Positions 18,969 through 28,077 of a DNA stretch of 64,000 nucleotides are shown piece after piece. Positions within the stretch are counted from its first letter, which is position 1; every line of letters begins with the position of its first letter. The notes under the pieces are model-generated. The model saw nothing but the letters and a program-made list of their open reading frames with translations, did not search any database and was not told the DNA's origin. A program made the translations under genes and the position numbers. The DNA comes from DATFVA01 sp963711455 (GTDB taxonomy: Bacteria; Bacteroidota; Ignavibacteria; Ignavibacteriales; Ignavibacteriaceae). Where the stretch lies: contig CAVQEH010000004.1 of the NCBI GenBank assembly GCA_963711455.1, positions 62,001 through 126,000 on the forward strand, written 5' to 3'.

Positions 18969-20102
18969 CTACAAAAGATTCCCGAGAATTTCATCACAGA
19001 GAGCATATCCTCTTTTCGTAAGATGGATAAAATGATCATCAATATTTAAAAGATTTTGCTTCTTTAATTGAATAAGATAATCATATTTTTCTTTTATCCA
19101 ATCCACTGTTGAATTTTTGTTTTCAGTTCATTAAGATTTAAACCATTACTTCGTAGCGCGAGCATGATATATTCATTTAATTGCTGCTCATCGTTTATAG
19201 ATTCAAACCCGGCAACTGCATTTTGGTTTTTTTCAAGTTCATTAATATATCTCTTAAGACTTGAAAAATTCCACCACCGTTTTCTATCCATAAAAGAATG
19301 GGCCGATGTTCCGAAGCTGAGATAGTCCCTGTAATTCCAGTAAGCATTATTATGCCTGCATTCATAACCGGGATAACAGAAATTTGAAACTTCATATTGA
19401 CTGAAATTTTTGTCTTCAAGAAAATCTAATGTATACTCGTAAAGATCGGCATCGTAATCATCATCCTGAAGAATCACTTTTTTATCGAGCACCATTTTAT
19501 TCAGGATTGTACCTCTCTCAAGAATAAGGCTATATGCGGACAAGATGAGTTATAGGAAGTGAAACTGCCTGGCTTAGATTCTCAGCCCACTTCTGTTTTG
19601 TCTGTCCGGGTAAATTAAAAATTAAATCAAGACTTATATTTTCGAAACCAGCTTGCTTTGCGTTTTTAATAGTTTCAATTGCAGTTTCACTATCATGAAT
19701 TCTTGTGAGAAATTTTAATTCATCATTATGAAAAGATTGAATCCCGACGCTTAGCCTGTTTATACCAGCTGATAAAAATTCTTTTAGTTTATTTTTGTCA
19801 ACTGTCCCGGGATTTGTCTCGAGTGTAATTTCCGCATCACTTTTTATATCGAAATTCCGTTTCAAATGATTAATAATTTCGGATATGTAAGAAGGTTCCA
19901 TTAGAGAAGGAGTACCGCCGCCAAAATAAATTGATGAAAAGATTCTGTCTTCGGAATAAATTTCAGAAAAATGATTAATTTCTTTTTTAAGCGATTGAAG
20001 AAATGGGTTAATATTATCTGAAGTAATTATAGAGTAAAAATCACAGTAAATACATTTGTGATCACAGAAAGGAATATGTATGTAAAGTGCGGTTTCTTTC
20101 AT
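18969..20102 (-). pseudogene. hemW: HemW-like radical SAM protein, two frameshifts
   Basis: A HemW-type radical SAM protein (formerly coproporphyrinogen III oxidase-like; heme chaperone). The N-terminal frame has the cluster motif IPFCDHKCIYCDFYS, then YFGGGTPS, LETNPGTV and LSVGIQSF. One extra base near 19541-19544 shifts to a second frame beginning at SAYSLILERGT. One missing A in an A-run near 19115 shifts to a third frame ending HFIHLTKRGYALCDEILGNLL at TAG 18969-18971. Joined, the protein is about 378 residues, the normal HemW length. Disruption of this widely conserved gene by two opposite single-base changes is more suggestive of consensus error than of decay. Confidence 0.85.
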
Positions 20103-20432
20103 CTCAAAATCCTTCAGTCTTCTTAATCATAACCTGCCTGCCGGTTTATCAACCGATGGTTGGCAGGCAGGTCTTACTCTTACTCTTAATCTTAATCCAA
20201 TAACAGAACAAGAATAAGATTAAGATATTGAGAAAGAGTAAGAAATTGTTCTGTTTGTTTATAAAATATTAACTAAAACAAATATATCTGATAAAGTCCA
20301 TTTCATAAACAACAAAATCAATCTTGTTTAAAATATAAAAGGCTGCCCATTGAGGCAGCCATAAAACATTATTACAATACCGGTTCCGGCAAGTAATTAT
20401 AACATTATTCTCATTCAAAAAATGGGAACAAC
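20103..20432. repeat. Intergenic region with two inverted repeats
   Basis: No gene is seen. CCTGCCTGCC (20133-20142) and GGCAGGCAGG (20162-20171) form a perfect 10-bp stem around a 19-base loop. Directly after, a TCTTACTCTTACTC arm and a GAGAAAGAGTAAGA arm (about 20172-20243) form a second, imperfect AT-rich inverted repeat. The first resembles a REP-like intergenic element; a related hairpin lies at 44099-44113. Confidence 0.6.
20330..20360 (-). terminator. Intrinsic terminator
   Basis: A GGCTGCC/GGCAGCC stem (20341-20360) with a 6-base loop is followed on the minus strand by TTTTATATTTT. It lies 73 bases after the stop of the beta-barrel gene at 20433-20960. Confidence 0.8.
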
Positions 20433-20960
20433 TTAAAATTTAAAATCTACACCAAGCTCTAAAGCGCCATAGCTTAATGAACCATAACCAAGTCTTGCTG
20501 AGATTCCAATGGTTGGAGAGACCCAGTATCTTGCACCGGCATCAGCACCAATAAAGAGACCACCATAAGTTGGCGAACTATAATTGTAACCTGATGGTCC
20601 ATCCCATGATACAGAACCTGCATCATAAGCTAATGTAAGACCTACCCATGGATCAAACTTATCATTATCTAATTTAAAATGGTAATTTCCCTGAGCACCA
20701 ATAAGGACATCAGTGTAGCTCCACTTTCCATAATAATAATCTTCACTATAACTCCAGTAACGGAAAATTCCACCTATTCCTACTCTTCCAAAATTTTCCA
20801 GATCCATTCCATACTCATAGTTAACACCAAACTGCGGTGTTGATCCAAGAAATGAAAGACCAATGCTTGGACCTAAGTAATGATGCATAGGTGTAAACTG
20901 AGCATTTGAATTTCCATATGCAAATAGTAGCAGAACTAATATCGATAACAATTTTTTCAT
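20433..20960 (-). CDS. Small outer-membrane beta-barrel protein
   Basis: A 175-residue protein with a signal peptide (about 1-20, ending SNAQ). The mature part alternates aromatic/hydrophobic and glycine/polar residues in about eight strands (FGVNYEYGMDL, VGIGGIFRYWSY, VLIGAQGNYHFKL, LFIGADAGARYWV, LELGVDFKF). It ends in phenylalanine, as outer-membrane beta-barrels do. It resembles OmpW/OmpX-size porin-like proteins of Bacteroidota. A specific ligand cannot be named. ATG 20960 follows a TTAGGAGAG ribosome-binding site. It is a single-gene unit with its own terminator. Confidence 0.75.
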   Translation of the reverse strand: MKKLLSILVLLLFAYGNSNAQFTPMHHYLGPSIGLSFLGSTPQFGVNYEYGMDLENFGRVGIGGIFRYWSYSEDYYYGKWSYTDVLIGAQGNYHFKLDNDKFDPWVGLTLAYDAGSVSWDGPSGYNYSSPTYGGLFIGADAGARYWVSPTIGISARLGYGSLSYGALELGVDFKF

Positions 20961-21139
20961 ATTCTGACTCTCCTAAATTAATAATTTGTAAATATATAAT
21001 TGGTCACTAAATTCTAAATAACTGTAAAATTTTAAGCCAGCGCTAAATTATTAACAATAAGTCTTAAAGTAAAATGTTTTTTTCTAAAATATGATTTTTT
21101 TTCTGTTGAAAACCATATTTATCCTAATCTAAAATTGAT

Positions 21140-21147
21140 TATGTTTG
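21140..21147 (+). promoter_or_regulatory. Possible Bacteroidota-type -7 element
   Basis: TATGTTTG fits the TAnnTTTG -7 consensus of Bacteroidota promoters, about 20 bases before the ATG of the VTT-domain gene. The -33 TTTG is only partly matched (TTTA near 21118). If real, it excludes the upstream TTG at 21145 as a start. Confidence 0.3.
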
Positions 21148-21168
21148 AAACTTCAACAATTTCAGATT

Positions 21169-21783
21169 ATGAAAGTTCTACGAAGATTATATGACTGGGT
21201 GCTTAGCTGGGCAGAGACTCCTTACGGAGGGATAGCGCTGTTTGTGCTGGCTTTTGCCGAATCATCTTTTTTCCCTGTTCCACCAGATGCGCTTTTAATT
21301 GCAATGGTTCTCGGCGCAAGAAGGAAAGCTTTCAAGTATGCAGCAATATGTACAATCGCTTCCCTCGTTGGCGGAATGTTTGGATATGCAATTGGTCATT
21401 ATATCTGGTGGACTCCTTCAAACGAATTTACATCTGTAGCGGATTTCTTTTTCCGAAATATTCCCGGATTTACACACGAAACATTTTTCAAAATTCAAAA
21501 ATTATATGACAGATATAATTTCTGGATAATTTTTACTGCAGGATTTACCCCACTTCCTTATAAGGTGTTCACCATTTCTGCGGGCGCTTTCAATATTTTC
21601 TTCCCAATGTTTGTAGTAGCTTCCTTTATAAGCCGTGGTGCCAGGTTTTTTCTTGTTGCAGGTTTAATCTGGAAGTTTGGTCCGCAAATAAAAACTTTTA
21701 TTGATAAGTACTTCAATTCATTAGCAATTGCTTTTACCCTCTTACTGATAGGCGGTTTTTTTGTTATTCAATACCTGTTTTGA
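21169..21783 (+). CDS. VTT-domain (DedA/YqaA-type) membrane protein
   Basis: A 204-residue integral membrane protein of the VTT (SNARE-associated/DedA) superfamily, YqaA-like. It has about four or five hydrophobic segments. The characteristic N-terminal region is GIALFVLAFAESSFFPVPPDALLIAMVLG, and the conserved middle segment is AGFTPLPYKVFTISAGAF. DedA relatives act in lipid recycling and membrane homeostasis; the function of this subfamily is less certain. The frame is open to a TTG at 21145, but ATG 21169 gives the usual start before the first amphipathic helix. No operon partner is close. Confidence 0.82.
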   Translation: MKVLRRLYDWVLSWAETPYGGIALFVLAFAESSFFPVPPDALLIAMVLGARRKAFKYAAICTIASLVGGMFGYAIGHYIWWTPSNEFTSVADFFFRNIPGFTHETFFKIQKLYDRYNFWIIFTAGFTPLPYKVFTISAGAFNIFFPMFVVASFISRGARFFLVAGLIWKFGPQIKTFIDKYFNSLAIAFTLLLIGGFFVIQYLF

Positions 21784-21895
21784 TTTTTATCCTCTTGGTA
21801 TTATATCCTGTATTTTTATTGTTGCTTGATAAACAATCCCTAACTATATTTTTTGTTGAATTATTTAAGTTTGAAATAAACAATTCAGGAATAAG

Positions 21896-22369
21896 ATGAA
21901 ATATTCAGGAGCTATTGCCTTATTACTTATTTTATTTTCACTTCAAATATATGCACAGGCAGATTATCAGCCGGTTACAAAGTTCGATCCCGGTAGAAAT
22001 CCATCAACCGATTTGCAAAATGCAATTGCTGAAGCTCAACGGACAAACAAAAATATCATTCTTGATGTCGGTGGTGAATGGTGCATCTGGTGCCACAGGA
22101 TTGACGCTTTTATAGATGGACACGAAGACATTAAAAATTTCCTGCATAATAATTTCGTGGTAATGAAGGTTAATTTCAGCCAGGAGAATAAGAATGAAGA
22201 GTTCCTTTCAAAGTTTCCTCCGATATCCGGCTACCCTCATTTTTTTGTGTTGAATAAAGACGGGGTATTTCTGCATTCACAGGATACCGGTAAGCTTGAA
22301 GAAGGAAAAGATTATAATCCTGAAAAGTTTATGGCTTTCCTGCAAGAATGGACTGCTGCAAAAAACTAA
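21896..22369 (+). CDS. Secreted thioredoxin-like protein (CIWC active site)
   Basis: A 157-residue exported thioredoxin-fold protein of the thioredoxin_7/DUF255-like kind. A signal peptide spans about residues 1-20, ending IYAQ. The redox motif is WCIWCHRID near residue 61, preceded by IILDVGGE. The cis-proline region is ISGYPHFFVLNKDG. It should act as a periplasmic thiol-disulfide reductase or oxidase; the tryptophan and histidine around the CxxC are typical of this group. Its last four bases overlap the end of the small membrane-protein gene on the other strand. Confidence 0.85.
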   Translation: MKYSGAIALLLILFSLQIYAQADYQPVTKFDPGRNPSTDLQNAIAEAQRTNKNIILDVGGEWCIWCHRIDAFIDGHEDIKNFLHNNFVVMKVNFSQENKNEEFLSKFPPISGYPHFFVLNKDGVFLHSQDTGKLEEGKDYNPEKFMAFLQEWTAAKN

Positions 22370-22563
22370 GCTTTCCTTTTTGATAAAATTCTTGATGGCA
22401 GTTTTATAATAGTTCTTATTAATTCAAGTACTCCGTCCACAGCCACTCCGAATATCCTGAACAGGAGTAATACAAGCCAGATAATCGGGTAGAGTATGAT
22501 TGCCAGTAGTGCTAGCGGCCAGCAAAAAAACAATAATAAAAGCCATATAATGAAAGTAGTCAC
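22366..22563 (-). CDS. Small hydrophobic membrane protein coupled to the Kir channel gene
   Basis: A 65-residue protein starting with GTG. Residues 1-40 are almost entirely hydrophobic (two short membrane segments, TFIIWLLLLFFCWPLALLAIILYPIIWLVLLLF). A basic tail follows (LIRTIIKLPSRILSKRKA), which should face the cytoplasm. Its GTG overlaps the TGA of the upstream Kir channel gene in a GTGA arrangement, which implies translational coupling. I do not recognise the family. A role as channel-associated small subunit is an inference from coupling only. Confidence 0.6.
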   Translation of the reverse strand: MTTFIIWLLLLFFCWPLALLAIILYPIIWLVLLLFRIFGVAVDGVLELIRTIIKLPSRILSKRKA

Positions 22564-23489
22564 TTTATTTCCTCAATGAGTTCATAATCGTGAATCTGAT
22601 CTAACTGCAGAATTACTTCTCCGTTTTCATCCGTAGTAAATGCACGTATGTATCTTGCGTTCCATATTATCTCATCAAACCTGTAAGAATACCGGATGTG
22701 AACGTCCTGGTTGAAGCTTTCATCAAATCCTTTAATAAGAATTAAAATCTCAGCATCCAGTTCTTCAAGCTCTTTACTTGTTTTTCCCTTAAGCGGACTA
22801 TCATCATTTATCGGGTGAACTATTGTCCAGCTTAGAGGGAAAAATGAAATAAAGGGTAAGTCAAGATTCAAATTATAATACCGCCTGATATACTGTTCAC
22901 CGGATTTTTCCATCAGCATCAGCAAAAGCCTTGCTTCAAGGTTCATCACAACATTCGATCTTTTATTTGCAATTCTGAACTGGAGGCTCATACCGTTTTT
23001 AAAAGGTGCAATTATTGCATTTTCACTGAATACAATTTTTGCGGAGGGCTTTGCAAACCTTCCATAGAGCAAACCGGTTGCGAGAGCAAAACCCATCAGG
23101 CCTGTCATTGCTTCAAATGAAGCTACTATATTGGATAAAATGCTGCCGGGTAATATCCCGCCGTAACCAACCGTGGTAAAAGTTTGTACGCTGAGGAAGA
23201 AAGAATTTAAAAAAATCAGCAGGAAAGAATTTTCCGGCTGCCCCTCCAGGTCATGGATTCCAATCGAAGAGTATAACAGTGCAAATATCAGGTTAATAAA
23301 AATGAAAGCTCCCGAAAGCAGCAGAAGAAAACTTGTCCAGTTAATAGTAATGAGAAAATGATAAATATCGCTGACGTTAAAACCGGAATGTGTTCTTCTC
23401 ACATTAAATGAACCATCCTTGTTTATTATGCGTTTTGTCCGGTTAAAATATTTTTCACCGAAGCCCGGGTCATCAACCTGCCTGTACAT
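22560..23489 (-). CDS. Prokaryotic inward-rectifier potassium channel (KirBac type)
   Basis: A 309-residue Kir-type channel. An N-terminal slide-helix region precedes TM1 (about 50-72), then a pore loop with the selectivity filter TTVGYG at 105-110, and TM2 (about 118-142, FEAMTGLMGFALATGLLYGRF). The C-terminal 165 residues form the cytoplasmic Kir Ig-like domain (SENAIIAPFKNGMSLQFRIANKRSNVVMNLEARLL). These channels pass K+ and are gated by lipids and ligands. The gene ends in a GTGA overlap with the small membrane-protein gene. The N terminus is slightly longer than in KirBac1.1. Confidence 0.9.
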   Translation of the reverse strand: MYRQVDDPGFGEKYFNRTKRIINKDGSFNVRRTHSGFNVSDIYHFLITINWTSFLLLLSGAFIFINLIFALLYSSIGIHDLEGQPENSFLLIFLNSFFLSVQTFTTVGYGGILPGSILSNIVASFEAMTGLMGFALATGLLYGRFAKPSAKIVFSENAIIAPFKNGMSLQFRIANKRSNVVMNLEARLLLMLMEKSGEQYIRRYYNLNLDLPFISFFPLSWTIVHPINDDSPLKGKTSKELEELDAEILILIKGFDESFNQDVHIRYSYRFDEIIWNARYIRAFTTDENGEVILQLDQIHDYELIEEIK

Positions 23490-23529
23490 AGTTGTCTCAT
23501 AAATTATTTTGGAATGTAAATAAGATATG

Positions 23530-23549
23530 AAATTACCTTTTCAGGTAAA
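23530..23549 (-). terminator. Weak terminator-like hairpin after the hydrogenase operon
   Basis: TTACCT/AGGTAA (23532-23547) forms a tetraloop hairpin followed on the minus strand by a short TTTC. It lies just after the stop of the histidine kinase gene and may end the hydrogenase operon. Confidence 0.4.
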
Positions 23550-23554
23550 ACAGT

Positions 23555-24928
23555 TTAAAACGGGATGAATATTTTAAAAGTTGTTCCGGGCTTTTCCGGT
23601 TCAGAAATTCTACCGGGACTTTCCACAGAAATATTTCCCCCGTGTCTCAGAATAATTTGTTTTACAATTGATAATCCCAAACCAGCTCCTTCATAACCTT
23701 TATTCTTAATATTGGAGGCTCTGTAGAAATCCTTAAATATATTTTCCTGTTCATTAACAGGAATACCAATGCCATTATCCGAAATGATTAAACTGATACC
23801 ATCGTTCAGTTCAGAAATTATTATTTCAATAATTCCGTTAGCACTTATATATTTTATTGCATTAGCAAGAATATTAGATACAGCCATTTCAATTAAAAAT
23901 TTATCGCCCCGGACAGGAGTTCTCAACAGGCGGTCATCGGTAAGTTTCACGGCAATTTTTTTTGATTCTATTCCTGCTTTTTGTTTCTGAAGAATAGAAC
24001 AAATTATTTCTTTTATCCTGATATTTTCCTTTACTATTTCATAAGTAAGTCTAAGTCGTGAAATTTTTAAGATATTGTTAATCAGATCTATCGCTTCAAC
24101 AGCTCTTTCCTTTGCCGAAGTTAATTTCTGTTCAACTTTTTCATTTAAGGGACCAACGTATTTTTGAAGGACTAGTTCGAGATAAGAAAGTAACGCTGCA
24201 ACCGGAGATTTTAATTCGTGAACAACCCCGATTATATATTTCTGCTTCTCTTCTTCCGCTTTATTCAATTTATCAAGTGATTCCAAAAGTTGTTGTTCGT
24301 TCCTGTATAACTGTCGTGCGATTCTGTTAGCAAGTAAAACACTTACAAATATTAAAAAAGCAAAGAACACCGTAAACGATAACACATAATTAAAATCTGT
24401 ATAAACAGGATATGTTAAGAAGCTGGCAACAGAATGATGAAACAAAACACCGTAATACTCAAGGAAAACCTGGCTCGTAAAAATCACCACAATAACTGCA
24501 GCAAAAGAATATACAACAATACCGGGCAGGATCAGGCTTCCTATTATCATATGAAATACAAAGAGAAGGAACAGAGGTGATTCTATGCTGCCCGTAAAAT
24601 AAACAAGCAAAAACAGTGCAACGATATCAAGAACCATCTGAATTAGAGAGTGATGGATAGCGTTAAAGTGGTCAGGTTTCGCTGTCACAAACCTTCTCAT
24701 ATAGTGGAGAAGAATATTATAAAACAGTATTGCTCCTGTAATCAGGAAGATGGCAAAACTCTGAGTTGGGGAGAACTTCATACCAAGAATGAACTCTGCT
24801 GCAAAAAGAAAAAGTAAAAGCATTCCAACGGCGCTGTACCTTAACTTTATAAACCAGGCATTCCTTCTTCTTAATAAATCCCAGAACTCAGTATAATGAT
24901 GAGCCCAGGATGGAATAAGTGTTATCAT
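23555..24928 (-). CDS. Membrane sensor histidine kinase
   Basis: A 457-residue histidine kinase. The N-terminal 200 residues hold about six membrane segments in an MASE-like arrangement. The HisKA dimerisation box is IIGVVHELKSPVAALLSYLEL with the phospho-acceptor His. The HATPase_c domain has the N box (SNILANAIKYIS), G1 (ISDNGIGIPVN), F box (IFKDFYR) and G2 (GAGLGLSIVKQI). It lies 47 bases after hydA in the same direction. With the response regulator inside the same operon it probably forms a two-component pair, sensing a membrane or redox signal and acting on hydrogen metabolism; that pairing is inferred from position. No PAS or extracellular sensor domain is seen. Confidence 0.88.
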   Translation of the reverse strand: MITLIPSWAHHYTEFWDLLRRRNAWFIKLRYSAVGMLLLFLFAAEFILGMKFSPTQSFAIFLITGAILFYNILLHYMRRFVTAKPDHFNAIHHSLIQMVLDIVALFLLVYFTGSIESPLFLLFVFHMIIGSLILPGIVVYSFAAVIVVIFTSQVFLEYYGVLFHHSVASFLTYPVYTDFNYVLSFTVFFAFLIFVSVLLANRIARQLYRNEQQLLESLDKLNKAEEEKQKYIIGVVHELKSPVAALLSYLELVLQKYVGPLNEKVEQKLTSAKERAVEAIDLINNILKISRLRLTYEIVKENIRIKEIICSILQKQKAGIESKKIAVKLTDDRLLRTPVRGDKFLIEMAVSNILANAIKYISANGIIEIIISELNDGISLIISDNGIGIPVNEQENIFKDFYRASNIKNKGYEGAGLGLSIVKQIILRHGGNISVESPGRISEPEKPGTTFKIFIPF

Positions 24929-24943
24929 ATTTCCTGTATATCC

Positions 24944-24967
24944 GGGTGACCCGTTTAAGGGTCACCC
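24944..24967. repeat. Perfect inverted repeat between hydA and the kinase gene
   Basis: GGGTGACCC (24944-24952) and GGGTCACCC (24959-24967) form a 9-bp stem around GTTTAA, in the 47-base gap after hydA. No T-run follows on the minus strand, so it looks like an mRNA-processing or attenuating hairpin, or a protein-binding site, more than a terminator. Its core resembles the palindrome at 28963-28980. Confidence 0.6.
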
Positions 24968-24975
24968 TTAATATG

Positions 24976-26857
24976 TTATGAAATAAATTTTCCTCTCTTA
25001 GTATAATGTGTATGAAGCAATTTATGTGAAAGTTCACTGCAGGGACCTCCAGTCAAAAAATTCTCGTAAATATATTTAACATGAGGATTTTCATGAGACT
25101 TCCTTACAGGCAGCGAAGCGTCCTCTTCATATATCGCCTTTGCGCGTTTCTTTCTGATTTCGGGTGATGTTGGAATAGGCTGTCCCCCGCCGCCAAGACA
25201 ACCGCCCGGGCAAGCCATAATTTCAACAAAGTGAACATCACTTAATTCACCTCGAATAAGCATCTCCATAACTTTTTTAGCATTTGCTGTACCATGAGCG
25301 ACAACAAATTTTAAATCAACGCCCTCAAGAAATTTATATTCCTGTACACATCCTTCAATTTTAATCGATGCCTGTTTCACACCTTCAAAACCTCTGCAGG
25401 GTACAATATCAAGGTTTTTGAATGGTACCTGCCTACCTGTAACAAGCTCATAGACTGTTCTCAGGGCAGCTTCCATTACTCCGCCTGTAGCTCCGAAAAT
25501 TAATCCTGCACCCGAGGCTTCGCCAAATGGTTCATCAAAATGAGTCTTGGGCATTTCGGGAAGATAAATACCTGCTTCTTTTATCATCTGTGCCATTTCT
25601 CTCGTGGTTAAACCATAATCAACATCCTTAAAACCGGAAGCATTCATTTCAGGTCTGTTGCACTCAAATTTCTTTGCGGCACAGGGCATAAGCGCAACAG
25701 TAACAATATCAGCAGGATCAATTTTAGCTTCCTTTGCATAAAATGTTTTTATGATTGCGCCGAACATCTGTTGGGGTGATTTTGCAGTTGAAAGATAATC
25801 AAGATATTCAGGATAGAAATGTTCAATAAATTTTATCCATCCCGGCGAACAGGAAGTAAACTGCGGCAGCTTGATGCTTTTGTCTTTATCAACCAGGGCT
25901 TTTTTCAGGCGTTTCAGTAATTCAGTTCCCTCTTCCATGATTGTAAGATCAGCAGTAAAGTTTGTATCGAATACTCTGTCAAAACCGATTCTCCGTAAAG
26001 CTGTATTTAATTCACCTGTAAAAGAATGTCCCGGCTCAATTCCGAATTCTTCTCCAATAGCTGCACGGGGTGAAGGAGCTGTTTGAATTATCACATGCTT
26101 CTTAGGATCATCGATTGCCAACCAGATTTCATCGGAAGGATCATTTGCTCTTAATGCACCTGTAGGACACCTGTTAATACACTGACCGCAATTTATGCAG
26201 ATAACATCTGCAAGAGGTTTATCGAGGAATGTTCCCACTTTAGTTTCGTGTCCGCGGTTCAATGCTTCAAGAACCCCGACTTCCTGTAAATCGATGCAGG
26301 TTCTGATACATCGTTTACAAAGAACGCATTTATTCATATTTCTTACAACCGCCGATGAAGATCTATCTACAGGGTAGCGTGGTTCATCTTGCTTACCGAA
26401 AACAAAACTGTCAACTCCATATTCTTTTGCCAACTCCTGTAATTCACAATTATTATTACGCGAGCAGGTATAACATTCACCGTAATGTTCACTCAAAAGC
26501 AGATCAATAATGTGACGGCGTGCTTTCCTTACCTGTGGGGTTGAAGTTTTTATTTTTATTGGCGTTGTGATTGGAAATGAACAAGAGGTTTGCAGTGTTT
26601 TCATTCCTTCCACTTCCACAACACAAATCCGGCAGACACCGGCAATACAAAGATTCTTCATGATAGCACAGTGTAGGTATGTGAATCTGGTTTTCCCTAC
26701 AGGCTTCAAGAATTGTTGTCCCGAGAGGTACCGATATTTTTTTCTCATTTATTTCAACTGAAACCATTCCACCAATAGTTTCTTTTACTCTTTCTGATTT
26801 TTCAACAACAAAGGGTCTTTGACTATCCGGTGAACGGTTAGCTTTATATTTTTCCAT
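24976..26857 (-). pseudogene. hydA: Catalytic subunit of multimeric [FeFe]-hydrogenase, one frameshift
   Basis: The catalytic subunit of an NADH-linked, probably electron-bifurcating [FeFe]-hydrogenase (HydA/HndD type), about 626 residues when joined. The N-terminal frame (ATG 26857) runs to IHIPTLCYHE. One extra base near 26655 shifts to the main frame at LCIAGVCRICVVEVEG, together forming the [2Fe-2S] domain. Then come HYGECYTCSRNNNC (His-ligated [4Fe-4S]), CVLCKRCIRTC and CINCGQCINRCP (two [4Fe-4S]), and the H-cluster motifs TSCSPGW, MPCAAKKFE and EIMACPGGCLGGGGQP. The first H-cluster motif has Ser where most have a second Cys. The start overlaps the end of hydB by 14 bases. Confidence 0.88.
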
Positions 26858-28071
26858 TGTTACTTCCCTTTCTGCCTGTATGAAATATTTCATCCTTAAA
26901 ATTTTCAAGGATAGATATAAAGGAATTTGGAGATGATTGACCGAGTCCACATTTGGAAGCAACCTGCATAGTCCTGCCGAGGTCCTTTAAAAGAATTTAT
27001 ATAAGCAAAAGTGTATTCATTCTTTTCTATTTTTTCTACGCATTCAAGCAGCTTAACATTTCCGATGCGGCAGGGAGTACATTGTCCGCACGATTCCTCT
27101 ACAAAAAATTCAAGGAAGTTTTTTAATACTTTCAACATATTACGGGACTCATTGAAGACAATGACAGAGCCCCCGGTTACAGCATCTTCATACGCCAGAA
27201 CCCTGTTAAACTGCGACTTCGGAATACATATTCCTGAAGCTCCGCCAACCTGTACAGCTTTAGTATTTTTTGCATCGACGATTTTAAGTAACTGCTGAAT
27301 AGAAGTACCCCAGGGGAGTTCATAAACTCCCGGTCTTTCACAATCACCCGAAACGGAGAACAATTTAGATCCGGTGGATTTATCGGTACCGAAATGTTTG
27401 AACCAATTGCCACTCTTCATTATTATATGAGGAACCGATGCCAGAGTTTCAACATTATTAACTGAAGTCGGATATCCCATATAACCTGTGTTAACAGGAT
27501 AAGGAGGACGGTTGCGTGGCTCACCTCTATGCCCCTGGAGAGATTCAATTAACGCTGTTTCCTCCCCGCAAACATAAGCCCCTGAACCAAGCCTGATACT
27601 GATATCAAAATTAGATCCTTTTTTACCAAGAATGTTTTTCCCAAGAAGGTTATCTTCTCTCATTTTCATTAAATATTCTTCAAGGTATTCGAGCATATAT
27701 TCATATTCACCGCGGAGATAAACGATCCCCGTTTGCGCCCCGATTGTATACCCGCCTATAACCATTCCGTCAAATACAAGCTCGGGATACTCTAAAAGAA
27801 GCACCCGGTCTTTAAATGTTCCCGGTTCGCCTTCATCTGCATTACAGACAAGGAATTTCTTCTCTGCTAAAGCCGCCGCAGTAATCATCCATTTAGTTGA
27901 TGTGGGAAAACCAGCTCCTCCTCTGCCTTTCAAACCCGAATTTTTTAAGTCAAATAAAATATCTTCCCGTGATCCGCTGAGAGCCTTCTTAATTCCTTCA
28001 CCCCTATTATATTCTGAAAATAAAACCGGTCCTGTTCTTTTTTTAGTTGTGTGCATTGTATTCATTTTCAT
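26844..28071 (-). pseudogene. hydB: NuoF-like subunit of [FeFe]-hydrogenase, one frameshift
   Basis: The FMN- and NADH-binding subunit (HydB/HndC, NuoF homolog). Visible are the glycine-rich FMN/NADH motif GRGGAGFPTSTKW, NADEGEPGTFKDR, GAYVCGEETALIESL, an SLBB-like region and the [4Fe-4S] motif ESCGQCTPCRIG. The frame ends at 26905 in nonsense residues. Deleting one G near 26988 instead gives DLGRTMQVASKCGLGQSSP, supplying the fourth cluster cysteine, and runs to TAA at 26844. The joined protein is about 408 residues, NuoF-core size, without the N-terminal thioredoxin-like and C-terminal ferredoxin domains of longer HydB forms. It would oxidise or reduce NAD in the hydrogenase complex. Confidence 0.87.
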
Positions 28072-28077
28072 CCCTTT

